64,000 nt of DNA from VXNE01 sp965217825. Lineage in GTDB: Bacteria > Pseudomonadota > Gammaproteobacteria > Pseudomonadales > Azotimanducaceae. Below, one piece after another: positions 34,361 through 42,436 of this stretch. A program made the position numbers and the translations under genes. Under the pieces are notes generated by a model. It was not told the DNA's origin. It did no database searches and was given only the letters and a program-made list of their open reading frames with translations. Every line of letters begins with the position of its first letter. Position 1 is the stretch's first letter. The stretch covers positions 4,340,001-4,404,000 of the forward strand of contig OZ244571.1 of the NCBI GenBank assembly GCA_965217825.1, in the 5' to 3' direction.

Positions 34361-36085
34361 TCAATCACCCATACCGTTCCACTCTGGAATCCGCTGGTCG
34401 CGCGCCAGACGGAGCCGCTGCAGACTCATTGCATCAAAGACATCCGTCAGGTCGAAATTCGATGGGTCAAGTGTCGGCAGTCGCGCCAACGCCTCCAGAC
34501 GAAACCGCTCATCGAGAACCGACTCGGTGCGATAGGCAGATGCCCACCAGTCCATGATGCGGTCCGACGCGCCGCGCAGCGTGAGATCGTCCGGCAACAG
34601 ATCGCGCTTCTCGTGACGGTTGACGGTGCGCTGCGCAGGCAACAGGTTCCACAGGTCGTCACACGGCCAAGCCGACCACGGGAAGCAGTGATCGATGTCG
34701 AGACTTCGCTCTCGCAGTTTCCTACCCGTCCAGACACAATACAAAGGATTGTAGTCGAGCAACTCCAAGGCGCGTTTACGGGCTGTGGCGACTTCCCGCA
34801 CCGGCTCCGACCACTGCATCGTTTGCCGAAGCACTGCCTCGTCGAGCGTTCTTCCCTGGCGATCCGCATAGTCGACTGTCAACCCTATCCACTCTTCCAC
34901 GAGCGCGGGCTCCACCCAGACGGTATAACGTTGCACGGCCCGCCAGAGGTGCGTTGGAACGGAAAGGGTGCCGAAACTGCTCAGATAAGCTTCGTTCAAC
35001 AGCAGCGTATCCGGTAAGCGAGTCGGTTTTCGCGCTACGGGAAGGATTGGTCGACCGTCCGCATACGTCATGTATGTCGCCGGCATGTGGGCAATAGTGT
35101 CGCATGCCGCCCGCAGGGCACGATGTACGGCCTGCTTCCTGTCAGCACCCACGCGCATGCCGGCACGCAGATCGTCCGTCGCGGTGGCGGCGAGTTGTCG
35201 GAGCGCGTCGTTGGCGAACCCCAGTTGCTCAAAACCGTACCGATTCCTGGGACTCTGCGGCAGGTTTCGCCGCAACAGCGGCAGGTAGAGCCTGATCCAG
35301 TACAGTGCCGCGATACCCAACGGGACATCCACATGTTCCCCGCGCGCCTCCCTGACAAACCCCGGCGTTCCGTTGGCGATACGGCACAGAACTCGCAACA
35401 GAGCCAGTTTGTAAGTCGAAGACTTGTTGTCGCTCAAGACGATGCGCCGGACCAGCGGCAGGGCGCCGGTGCCGTCGTCCGGCAGTCGGATGGCGATCTG
35501 CTTCCAGTTGAACCGCGGCCGGCCAAAAAAGTCGACATCCTCGCTGACCCGCTCGACATAGGCACCGTGGCGACGCGCCAGTTGTTCGATTTCCTGAACG
35601 GAAACCGGGTGCATGCCGCGATCCGTTTCCAGCGGACCTTCGCGCAGTGTCAGCGCGATGACGCCTCGAGGCTTGAGCAGGGTGACAAGCTTGCGAAACG
35701 CCCGTTCGCGGACCGTCGGGGCAACAAACATCCAAACCGCGTTCACCAGGATGAAATCGAACGACAAACCGGATCGGAATGTCTTCGCCAGTTCGGGCAG
35801 ACGATCCGCTATCAGCTCGAACCGTATTTCCGGGTGCCAGCGGCGCATCTCCTCGCGCATGACCCGGTCAGGCTCTGCGGCGAGCACATCGTAGCCCAAG
35901 GATGCCAGCCACGCCGCGTCTCGACCGCTGCCCGCACCCACGTCAAGTACGGCAGCGGGCTTGGGCGGCAGAAAGTCCAGCAGCCATTCGTTGATTCGCG
36001 AAGCGTCGACGGACTCGTAGCGAGCCGCCGCTTCTCTAACCATCAACTCGCCGCGACTACGGCGATCATCGTCGTTCGCCGACAT
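34361..36085 (-). CDS. Fused SAM-dependent methyltransferase and HNH nuclease
   Basis: The 574-residue protein has an N-terminal class I methyltransferase (motif I LDVGAGSGRDAAWLASLGYD at 47-66, VIALTLREGPLETDRG later). A middle region of about 230 residues of unknown fold includes DNKSSTYKLALLRVLCRIAN. The C-terminal HNH site is LDIDHCFPWSAWPCDDLWNL (His466, Asn480) followed by NRHEKRD (His491, Lys493). Modification and nuclease in one chain suggests a single-gene restriction or self/non-self system (inference). A role in RNA or protein modification cannot be excluded. It lies antiparallel between yggX and a second yggX 3' end, as an integrated cassette would. I know of no named system with exactly this layout. 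Confidence 0.75.
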   Translation of the reverse strand: MSANDDDRRSRGELMVREAAARYESVDASRINEWLLDFLPPKPAAVLDVGAGSGRDAAWLASLGYDVLAAEPDRVMREEMRRWHPEIRFELIADRLPELAKTFRSGLSFDFILVNAVWMFVAPTVRERAFRKLVTLLKPRGVIALTLREGPLETDRGMHPVSVQEIEQLARRHGAYVERVSEDVDFFGRPRFNWKQIAIRLPDDGTGALPLVRRIVLSDNKSSTYKLALLRVLCRIANGTPGFVREARGEHVDVPLGIAALYWIRLYLPLLRRNLPQSPRNRYGFEQLGFANDALRQLAATATDDLRAGMRVGADRKQAVHRALRAACDTIAHMPATYMTYADGRPILPVARKPTRLPDTLLLNEAYLSSFGTLSVPTHLWRAVQRYTVWVEPALVEEWIGLTVDYADRQGRTLDEAVLRQTMQWSEPVREVATARKRALELLDYNPLYCVWTGRKLRERSLDIDHCFPWSAWPCDDLWNLLPAQRTVNRHEKRDLLPDDLTLRGASDRIMDWWASAYRTESVLDERFRLEALARLPTLDPSNFDLTDVFDAMSLQRLRLARDQRIPEWNGMGD

Positions 36086-36165
36086 GCTCCCCCCGCTCCG
36101 AACTTATCTCAACGCGACCTCTTCCGCCACACGATGTATAGCGCGCTTATACGGGTTATTGGACT

Positions 36166-36236
36166 CCTCGCCCACGAACCGTATGAGATACCATCCGGCA
36201 ACGCGCGACTGGACGAGCGGGGCAAGGAGCCGTAGC
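36166..36236 (+). pseudogene. Second, diverged copy of the yggX 3' end
   Basis: The 66 bp from CTCCTCGCCCACGA encode LLAHEPYEIPSGNARLDERG in the frame matching FLANDPYEIPSGYTSPDEPG of yggX (34247-34312). About three quarters of the bases agree. Similarity starts and stops abruptly and no other part of yggX is present. This is the pattern left when DNA integrates into a gene's 3' end and brings a substitute end. Confidence 0.7.
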
Positions 36237-36302
36237 AGATGCTGGTCCGTCCGGCTGGTTCTCGCGCGAACTGTCCGAGCAAGCCAACAACGGAGGAAAC
36301 CC

Positions 36303-37016
36303 ATGGCGTATTTCAACCGCGGCGATGTATCGATCTACTACGAAGTCCACGGCGAGGGTTTCCCCGTGCTGCTGATCGCACCCGGCGGCATGCGTTCTAC
36401 CATCGAGTTGTGGGGCGACGGCCCGTTCAATCCCGTCGAGACGCTGTCCGGGCATTTCCGCGTTATTGCAATGGATCAGCGCAACGCGGGACGCTCCACC
36501 GCACCGGTGTCGGCCAGCGACGGCTGGCATACCTACACCGAAGATCAGATCGCGCTGCTCGATCACCTCGGCGTTGACCAGGCGCACTTGATGGGCGCCT
36601 GTATCGGCGGACCCTATGTGCTCGGTGTCATCCAGGCCGCGCCGGACCGCGTCGCGTCGGCCGTGCTGCAACAGTCCATCGGCTATGACGGCAATCGCGA
36701 AATCTTCTACGCCATGTTCCAAGGCTGGGCCGACGCCATCGAAGGCGAGCATCCGGAAGCGGACGAGGAGGCGTGGCGGAGTTTTCGCTCCAACATGTAC
36801 GACGGCGACTTTGACTTCAACGTCGGGCGGGATTTCGTCAAGTCCTGCGCGACGCCCCTGCTCGTCCTCATGGGCGACGATGCCTATCACCCGCAGGCTA
36901 TATCCAGGGCGATCGCCGCTTCCGCGCCCAATGCGGTACTGATCGAGCAATGGAAGTCGCCCGAAGACAGCGCCGCCGCCAAGGTCACCGGGTTCATGCA
37001 GGCGCACACGCCGTAG
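36303..37016 (+). CDS. Alpha/beta hydrolase with Cys in the nucleophile elbow
   Basis: The 237-residue protein has the fold's early strands (VSIYYEVHGEGFPVLLIAPG) and RVIAMDQRNAGRS. The elbow reads LMGACIGGPY, with Cys where most family members have Ser. LVLMGDDAYHP supplies the Asp/His region. Cys is known in dienelactone hydrolase and in related putative hydrolases. GGAGG precedes ATG 36303. The downstream lipoprotein gene starts inside the stop codon. Confidence 0.88.
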   Translation: MAYFNRGDVSIYYEVHGEGFPVLLIAPGGMRSTIELWGDGPFNPVETLSGHFRVIAMDQRNAGRSTAPVSASDGWHTYTEDQIALLDHLGVDQAHLMGACIGGPYVLGVIQAAPDRVASAVLQQSIGYDGNREIFYAMFQGWADAIEGEHPEADEEAWRSFRSNMYDGDFDFNVGRDFVKSCATPLLVLMGDDAYHPQAISRAIAASAPNAVLIEQWKSPEDSAAAKVTGFMQAHTP

Positions 37017-37351
37017 TGGCGTCGAATACCTTCAGGTTCGCATCGGCAATCCTTTCCCTGGTCATCCTCGGCGCTTGCTCGAAGGATGACGGCGGGCAGG
37101 AATCCTTCGGCAAGAACGTCGAGAGCTGCCTCTGTCGAACCCTGGCGTTCGAAGCCGAGAGCTTTTCGGGCATCTCGTATGCGGTAATGACCGAGCGCTG
37201 CAACGAGACAGTGCACAGCGCTAATCCCGCGCGCTATCCACCCGGGGCAACGAGCGCGCCGAGGGTCGACGCGCTACGCTGCCCGGACGATATCGCCGAC
37301 TGGCGGGAATCGGCACATGATCGGGCGGATGACTTGTTGGAACATCCATAG
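37016..37351 (+). CDS. Small predicted lipoprotein
   Basis: GTG 37016 overlaps the hydrolase stop (TAGTG). The 111-residue product has a lipoprotein signal ending LSLVILGAC, so a lipidated Cys at about residue 21, followed by an acidic linker. Four further Cys residues (SCLCR, ERCNE, LRCPDD) suggest disulfides in the periplasm. No known family. Confidence 0.6.
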   Translation: MASNTFRFASAILSLVILGACSKDDGGQESFGKNVESCLCRTLAFEAESFSGISYAVMTERCNETVHSANPARYPPGATSAPRVDALRCPDDIADWRESAHDRADDLLEHP

Positions 37352-37431
37352 ACCCGATAGTGATAGGCACCGTAATGCGGCAAGTGGGCCAAGCTGATAG
37401 CCTTTCCTGGTCAGATCAAAGGAGGAAAGCC

Positions 37432-38088
37432 ATGGCATTGAGAATCAACTCCGAAGCGCCCGACTTCGTCGCACAGACGACGCAGGGCGAAATCAGCTTT
37501 CACGACTGGATCGGCGATGGATGGGCGATCCTGTTCTCGCATCCGAAGGACTTCACGCCGGTGTGTACGACGGAACTCGGCTACATGGCGGGCCTGGAGC
37601 CGGAATTCACGGCGCGCAACTGCAAGGTCATCGGGCTGTCCGTCGACCCCGTCGACAACCATGCCGAATGGGCGAAGGACATCGAGGAAACCCAAGGCAA
37701 TGCCGTCAACTACCCGTTGATCGGCGATCCCGGTCTGAGCGTCGCCAAGCTCTACGACATGTTGCCGGAAGACGCTGGCGACACCTCGGAGGGTCGGACG
37801 CCCGTAGACAACGCGACCGTCCGTTCCGTATTCGTCATCGGCCCCGACAAGACAATCAAGGCGATGCTGACCTATCCCATGAGTACTGGTCGGAACTTCG
37901 ACGAAGTGCTGCGGTTGCTCGATTCGTGCCAGCTCACCGCCAAGCACCAGGTGGCAACGCCGGTGAACTGGAACAAAGGCGAGGACGTCATCATCGTGCC
38001 CGCGGTTTCCGACGAGCAGGCGAAGGAGCGATACCCGGACGGCTGGAAATCACCAAAGCCGTATATTCGTATAGTCCCGCAGCCATAA
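37432..38088 (+). CDS. 1-Cys (Prx6-type) peroxiredoxin
   Basis: The 218-residue enzyme has the peroxidatic Cys45 in FSHPKDFTPVCTTELGYM and the long C-terminal arm of the Prx6 group (PVNWNKGEDVIIVPAVSDEQ). It reduces hydrogen peroxide and organic peroxides. The ribosome binding site GGAGG lies 6 bp before ATG 37432. Confidence 0.95.
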   Translation: MALRINSEAPDFVAQTTQGEISFHDWIGDGWAILFSHPKDFTPVCTTELGYMAGLEPEFTARNCKVIGLSVDPVDNHAEWAKDIEETQGNAVNYPLIGDPGLSVAKLYDMLPEDAGDTSEGRTPVDNATVRSVFVIGPDKTIKAMLTYPMSTGRNFDEVLRLLDSCQLTAKHQVATPVNWNKGEDVIIVPAVSDEQAKERYPDGWKSPKPYIRIVPQP

Positions 38089-38337
38089 GACGTCATTGCT
38101 CGGCGCAAGCGCCGCCCCCGCGTACCAACGCGCGGGCGGCCAACGCCGGGAGGAGCAGCGCCAAAGTCTCGCGTATGTGCCGTCGGGACAGGTGAAGAAT
38201 CGACGGTACGTCCTCTTCCCGTAAAGGCACCACCATCGCTGCCCTCGCGTCAGCCCACGGGTCTCGGTGACGGTGACGCGTCCGCGCCGACTCCAACGGG
38301 TTGGGATAGAATCTTCCGTTTCCGCCAGAATGGATGC

Positions 38338-39189
38338 ATGCACGCCAAGCCCACCGTATTCAACGTAGAGCTTCCCTCCTTTTCCACCGAGGTCGTGGAG
38401 CGGTCGAAAGAAGTCCCGGTCATCCTTCTGTTCTGGACCGACCAGATTCCGCCTGCGGTCGACACGAAACAACACCTTGAGAGACTAGCCAGCCAGTATC
38501 AGGGCAAGTTTGCCCTCGCCCTCTGCGATGTCGCCCAGACACCCGAACTGGCCCAGCAACTCCGGGTCCAGGGCATTCCGAGTATCCGCGTGATCGTCAA
38601 TGGGCAGCTCGCGCATCAGCTCGACGGTCCCCAGGGCGAAGCGGTCCTGCGCCAGATGATCGACGAACTGACGATGTCCGGCAGCGAGCGCCTGAAGGAA
38701 GGACTCGAGCGTTTTATCGCCATCCGCGACTGGGACGGCGCCCTCGCGCTGCTCAGGCAGGCGCTTTCGGAAGAGCCCAATAATCTGGCTTTCCGCGTGG
38801 AACTGGCCGACTTGTTGGCGCGCAAGGGCGATCTGGACGAAGCGCGTATCGCGCTGGGCTCCATTGCCGACGATACCCCGGAGCGCGATCGGCCCGCTGC
38901 TCGCCTGGAAATTGCGGAGGCTGCTGCGGCTGTCGATGGCGGTGCCACGCGTTCGCGGCACGAACCGGATGCGAACGACCTCAATACCCTATACGAAACG
39001 GCGATCTGCGAGGCCGCGGCCGAGAATTACGAGGCGGCTCTCGAATACTGCATGACCATCTTGAGGACCGACCGCACTTTCCGCGAAGATGTCGGACGCA
39101 AGACGATGATCACGATCATGACGGCCATGGGGAAGGGATCGGACCTAGCGCAAACATACCGCCGCCGCATGTTCGCGTTCATGCACTAG
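38338..39189 (+). CDS. cnoX: CnoX/YbbN-type thioredoxin-TPR co-chaperone without the CxxC motif
   Basis: The 283-residue protein joins a thioredoxin fold (residues 1-110) to TPR-like helices (IAIRDWDGALALLRQALSEE, LADLLARKGDLDEARIAL). In the position of WCxxC it reads FWTDQIPPAVD, without either Cys, as in the E. coli protein, which also lacks redox activity. CnoX holds unfolded proteins for GroEL and protects under oxidative chlorine stress. The gene stands alone. Confidence 0.88.
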   Translation: MHAKPTVFNVELPSFSTEVVERSKEVPVILLFWTDQIPPAVDTKQHLERLASQYQGKFALALCDVAQTPELAQQLRVQGIPSIRVIVNGQLAHQLDGPQGEAVLRQMIDELTMSGSERLKEGLERFIAIRDWDGALALLRQALSEEPNNLAFRVELADLLARKGDLDEARIALGSIADDTPERDRPAARLEIAEAAAAVDGGATRSRHEPDANDLNTLYETAICEAAAENYEAALEYCMTILRTDRTFREDVGRKTMITIMTAMGKGSDLAQTYRRRMFAFMH

Positions 39190-39544
39190 GGCTCCGAGTG
39201 CGCCGGACCCCGAGTACTGGCAAGACCGGTGACCGCCGAGGTTCGGTGCTGCGGCAGCGCGGTTTTATCCATACCCACGCGGTCTCCCCTTTGCGGATCG
39301 TGACTTAAGCAAACGTTTCAAACCGTCTGCTCATCTTAGCTTCATAAGACATTGAAAAATCACAAAATGGTATTTTTTCTCGACTGCGGCGCCGTTTTTG
39401 CGAGTCACCCCATTCCACAGAATTCAGAACCATGTCAATAAGTTATTCAGAGAGTTATCCACAGAGACCCTCATCGCCAAGGGGTGTTTTTGGGGCATTT
39501 TCGACGCGCTTGCGACTCCTCCACAAGCGCCCGCCAAGGGTTGG
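39190..39544. other. AT-rich intergenic region with a cluster of DnaA-box-like sites
   Basis: No gene is visible in these 355 bp. A perfect DnaA box TTATCCACA lies at 39455-39463, TTATCCATA (one mismatch) at 39265-39273 and TCCTCCACA (two mismatches) at 39517-39525, with a partial TTCCACA at 39413. All point the same way. The stretch 39330-39385 is markedly AT-rich for this genome (TTGAAAAATCACAAAATGG and a T6 run). It could be an origin, a DnaA-titration site or chance. Confidence 0.4.
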
Positions 39545-40294
39545 ATGATGACTTCTGCGCGCGGGCGCCAACGGGACCGTTTGCTGCCACCCACAATCAT
39601 CGCCCGTGGGCTCAGCCATGCTGCCGGGCGGTGCACATTCGCCCCGCCTGTGCATCACGTCTACAACCCCCTGGATTACGCTTTCGAAGCGCACAGGCAA
39701 TACCTCGATCGCTATTGCCACCGACAGGCTGAGATCCTCCTGGTAGGAATGAACCCCGGCCCGTTCGGCATGGTACAGACCGGGGTTCCGTTCGGTGAAG
39801 TCTCCGCGGTGCGTGACTGGCTCGGCATCACCGACGGCGTCAACACTCCTCGCAATCAACATCCCAAGCGTCCGGTCGACGGATTCTCCTGCACCCGCAG
39901 CGAGGTGAGCGGGCAGCGTCTCTGGGGTTGGGCCAGGGAGCGCTTTGGAACTCCTGATGCTTTCTTTGAGCGGTTCTTCGTGTGGAACTACTGTCCTCTC
40001 GCGTTCCTCGAAGCGTCGGGCCGCAACCGCACACCGAACAAACTCCCTCAGCGCGAACGCGCCCCACTATACGAAGCCTGCGATCAGGGCTTGGCAGACA
40101 TGGCGCGCTTCCTGGAACCAGACCTGATCCTGGGCATCGGACGGTACGGCGAAGAACGCGCCCGGGCGGTCTTTGGCGGCACAGTGCGGATCGGCCACAT
40201 CCTGCATCCGAGCCCGGCCAGCCCGGCCGCCAACCGCGGCTGGGCGCCACAAGTGGAGAGACAACTGGCCGATCTCGGGGTCGAACTGCCCTGA
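39545..40294 (+). CDS. SMUG-type uracil-DNA glycosylase
   Basis: The product is about 249 residues from ATG 39545. The sequence LLVGMNPGPFGMVQTGVPFG is the SMUG1 active-site motif, and HPSPASPAANRGWA is the family's second motif. It excises uracil and oxidised pyrimidines from DNA. The tag gene starts inside its stop codon (TGATG), giving a two-gene base-excision-repair unit. Confidence 0.92.
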   Translation: MMTSARGRQRDRLLPPTIIARGLSHAAGRCTFAPPVHHVYNPLDYAFEAHRQYLDRYCHRQAEILLVGMNPGPFGMVQTGVPFGEVSAVRDWLGITDGVNTPRNQHPKRPVDGFSCTRSEVSGQRLWGWARERFGTPDAFFERFFVWNYCPLAFLEASGRNRTPNKLPQRERAPLYEACDQGLADMARFLEPDLILGIGRYGEERARAVFGGTVRIGHILHPSPASPAANRGWAPQVERQLADLGVELP

Positions 40295-40887
40295 TGGCTG
40301 ATGCGATCATTCGGTGCGCGTGGGCGGGGGACGACCCGCTCATGCGGCGCTACCACGACGAGGAGTGGGGCGTCCCGCTGCACGACGATCGCGCGCTTTT
40401 CGAACTGCTTGTGCTTGAAGGCGCGCAAGCGGGGCTTTCCTGGCGCACGATCCTGCACAGGCGCGAGGGCTACCGCGCCGCCTTCGAAGGCTTCGACATT
40501 GCCCGCGTCGCCGCGTATGGACAAGCCGATCGCGAACGGCTGCTCACCGACACACGCATCATTCGCAACCGCGCCAAGATCGATTCCGCGATCGCCAACG
40601 CGCGGGCAACGATCAGCGTGCAGGCCGAGCACGGCTCGCTTGACGCTTTCCTCTGGAGTTTCGTGGACGGGACGGCGCGCCGCATCGCCTTCCGCGACAT
40701 CTCCGAGTTGCCCGCGCAGACAGCGGAGTCGCGAGCAATGAGCAAGACGCTACGAAGCTTCGGCTTTTCCTTCGTGGGTCCGACGATTTGCTACGCCTTC
40801 ATGCAGTCGGCAGGCCTCGTCAATGACCATGTCGCGGACTGCTTCCGCTACGTGGACGCCCGTCTCACAGTCGAATCACCTCAATAG
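40294..40887 (+). CDS. tag: DNA-3-methyladenine glycosylase I
   Basis: The 197-residue enzyme begins with the zinc-binding start IIRCAWAGDDPLMRRYHDEE (Cys8, His21), has FELLVLEGAQAGLSWRTIL, and closes the zinc site with NDHVADCFRY. It removes 3-methyladenine from DNA. It is co-translated with the SMUG gene. The stop codon overlaps the broken sterol reductase on the other strand. Confidence 0.94.
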   Translation: MADAIIRCAWAGDDPLMRRYHDEEWGVPLHDDRALFELLVLEGAQAGLSWRTILHRREGYRAAFEGFDIARVAAYGQADRERLLTDTRIIRNRAKIDSAIANARATISVQAEHGSLDAFLWSFVDGTARRIAFRDISELPAQTAESRAMSKTLRSFGFSFVGPTICYAFMQSAGLVNDHVADCFRYVDARLTVESPQ

Positions 40888-41353
40888 ACCCCCGGAACCA
40901 GCCGATAGCGAACCTTTGCCTGGTATTGCGTCCACAGGTCTCCGTACTTTCCCGCGCAGCGGCGGTCATCGATGCGCTCGCGGACAACGGGAAGACCGTC
41001 AGGTAGGCGAAGTACATCCACGCCCATGCGTTCGTGAAGTGTCCCAGGGCAAGCGCCATGCCGAGCGCCTCAAGAATCTCGCCGGTGTAGTTCATGTGCC
41101 GCGCCGCGCCCCAGAACCCGTTGCACAGGATCTTGCGTTCGCCATCTTCCTGCTCGGCTGAGCAGATGACGAGGGCGCCGACAAAGACGGCAACGCCGTT
41201 CAGGCGATACCCGGGCGTTCCAGCAGCCCCGCGGTACGCGTAGCCGTCGACACGGCGGGCGGGGAGGACAATGTGCAGGACCAGCAGGATCGCGAAGACG
41301 GTTGCCGGCGTGAGGAAGGCGGCGACTGTCTGCCAGGTGCTGGCGTCGGACAT
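40881..41353 (-). pseudogene. Internally deleted delta-14/delta-24 sterol reductase-like gene
   Basis: ATG 41353 starts MSDASTWQTVAAFLTPATVF with a first membrane helix and RVDGYAYRGAAGTPGYRLNG. The middle helices are missing. The sequence jumps to NGFWGAARHMNYTGEILEAL, the C-terminal signature of the ERG4/ERG24 family. After a frameshift near 40980 the end reads RCAGKYGDLWTQYQAKVRYR and stops at 40881-40883. Intact members have about 400 residues; this has about 155. Confidence 0.75.
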
Positions 41354-41543
41354 TGATGGCCTCGGCAGCTTGGCTGGCTTGGCTCGCGGAACAGGAGAAC
41401 AGTGCAAGAGCAGCGACGGTTTGCGCAAAGAACGCCGGCAGGCGACCTTTTCGAGCGACGACACCGCCGGTCACCGCAAGCGGAGTCACGACTGTACTCG
41501 TCACCTAGACAATGTGAGACTCTGGGCGAGGGGGACGACATCC

Positions 41544-42299
41544 TTGATCCGCTACAACGACTACGACCCGTTCGCGCGGGTCTACAACTTATATTGGGGC
41601 TCCTATGCAACGCGGATGTATCCGATCCTTGAGCACCTCGTGCTGCGGCATCTGCCTCGCCAAGGTGCCGGCAAGGGTGCTGTCCTGGATCTCTGCTGCG
41701 GCACCGGTCAACTGGCGGCGAAGCTAACCGACGAAGGCTACGCGGTCACCGGCGTCGACGGGTCCGAGTCCATGATCGAAATCGCCAGGGTAAATGCGCC
41801 CGACGCGGAGTTCCTTGTGCGGGACGCCCGCCAGGCGCTCCCAGCTCGGGGCTTCGCGGCGGTGTTCTCGACCTTCGACAGCCTCAACCACCTGATGACG
41901 CTGCAGGATTTGACGCAGATCTTCCACAACGTGCGCGATGTGCTGGCGGAGGGCGGTTATTTCGCCTTCGATCTCAACATGGCCGAGGCTTACGAGACCC
42001 GCTGGAAAGGGACGTTCGCCTACGTGGAGGACGATCACGTAAGCGTGGTGCGATCCTCCAAGGATGTCGCACGGCGCATCGGCAATATGGAACTGACCAT
42101 CTTCGAGTTGCGAGACAACGGGTGGGAGCGCGCGGACCTTACCCTGTCCCAACGCTGGTACGCCGAAGACGATGTCCTCGAAGGGCTCCGCGTCGCGGGC
42201 TTCACGGAGGTTCGCGCGTTCAGTGCCAACGAACCGATTGCCGAAGGCTGTCCCCCATCCCAGGGTCGGACGTTCTTCGTCGCGCGTCGCGCGGAGTGA
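41544..42299 (+). CDS. Class I SAM-dependent methyltransferase
   Basis: The product is 251 residues from TTG 41544, placed by GAGGGGG 8 bp upstream. Motif I is AVLDLCCGTGQLAAKLTDEG, with ITGVDGSE-like motif II (AVTGVDGSESMIEIAR) and DVLAEGGYFAFDLN. The sequence is close to small-molecule methyltransferases with a C-terminal beta insert; the substrate is unknown. It ends one base before the tRNA gene on the opposite strand. Confidence 0.88.
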   Translation: MIRYNDYDPFARVYNLYWGSYATRMYPILEHLVLRHLPRQGAGKGAVLDLCCGTGQLAAKLTDEGYAVTGVDGSESMIEIARVNAPDAEFLVRDARQALPARGFAAVFSTFDSLNHLMTLQDLTQIFHNVRDVLAEGGYFAFDLNMAEAYETRWKGTFAYVEDDHVSVVRSSKDVARRIGNMELTIFELRDNGWERADLTLSQRWYAEDDVLEGLRVAGFTEVRAFSANEPIAEGCPPSQGRTFFVARRAE

Positions 42300-42300
42300 C

Positions 42301-42377
42301 TGGTGGGCCCACCAGGACTCGAACCTGGGACCGATCGATTATGAGTCGAGCGCTCTGACCAACTGAGCTATGGGCCC
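42301..42377 (-). tRNA. tRNA with CAU anticodon (probably tRNA-Ile2, alternatively elongator Met)
   Basis: The minus strand folds into a full cloverleaf. The acceptor is GGGCCCA/TGGGCCC, the D arm GCTC-AGTTGGTCA-GAGC, the anticodon loop CTCATAA and the T arm CCAGG-TTCGAGT-CCTGG. Discriminator A and an encoded CCA complete it. The top anticodon-stem pair is a C-U mismatch. The GACTCATAATC loop context and the position beside rpoD match tRNA-Ile2 (ileX) of E. coli, whose C34 is changed to lysidine; the Met reading cannot be ruled out. Confidence 0.9.
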
Positions 42378-42436
42378 CTGACGGATAGTCTACCGCGCCT
42401 CATCGCCGCCCCGCGACCGGGACGGCGCGCGGACGG

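Noticed and set aside
38093..38296. Minus-strand 67-codon frame with LSRRHIRETLALLLPALAAR
   Set aside because: The middle looks helical, but there is no start signal and it lies in a 249-bp gap; support is too weak for a gene.
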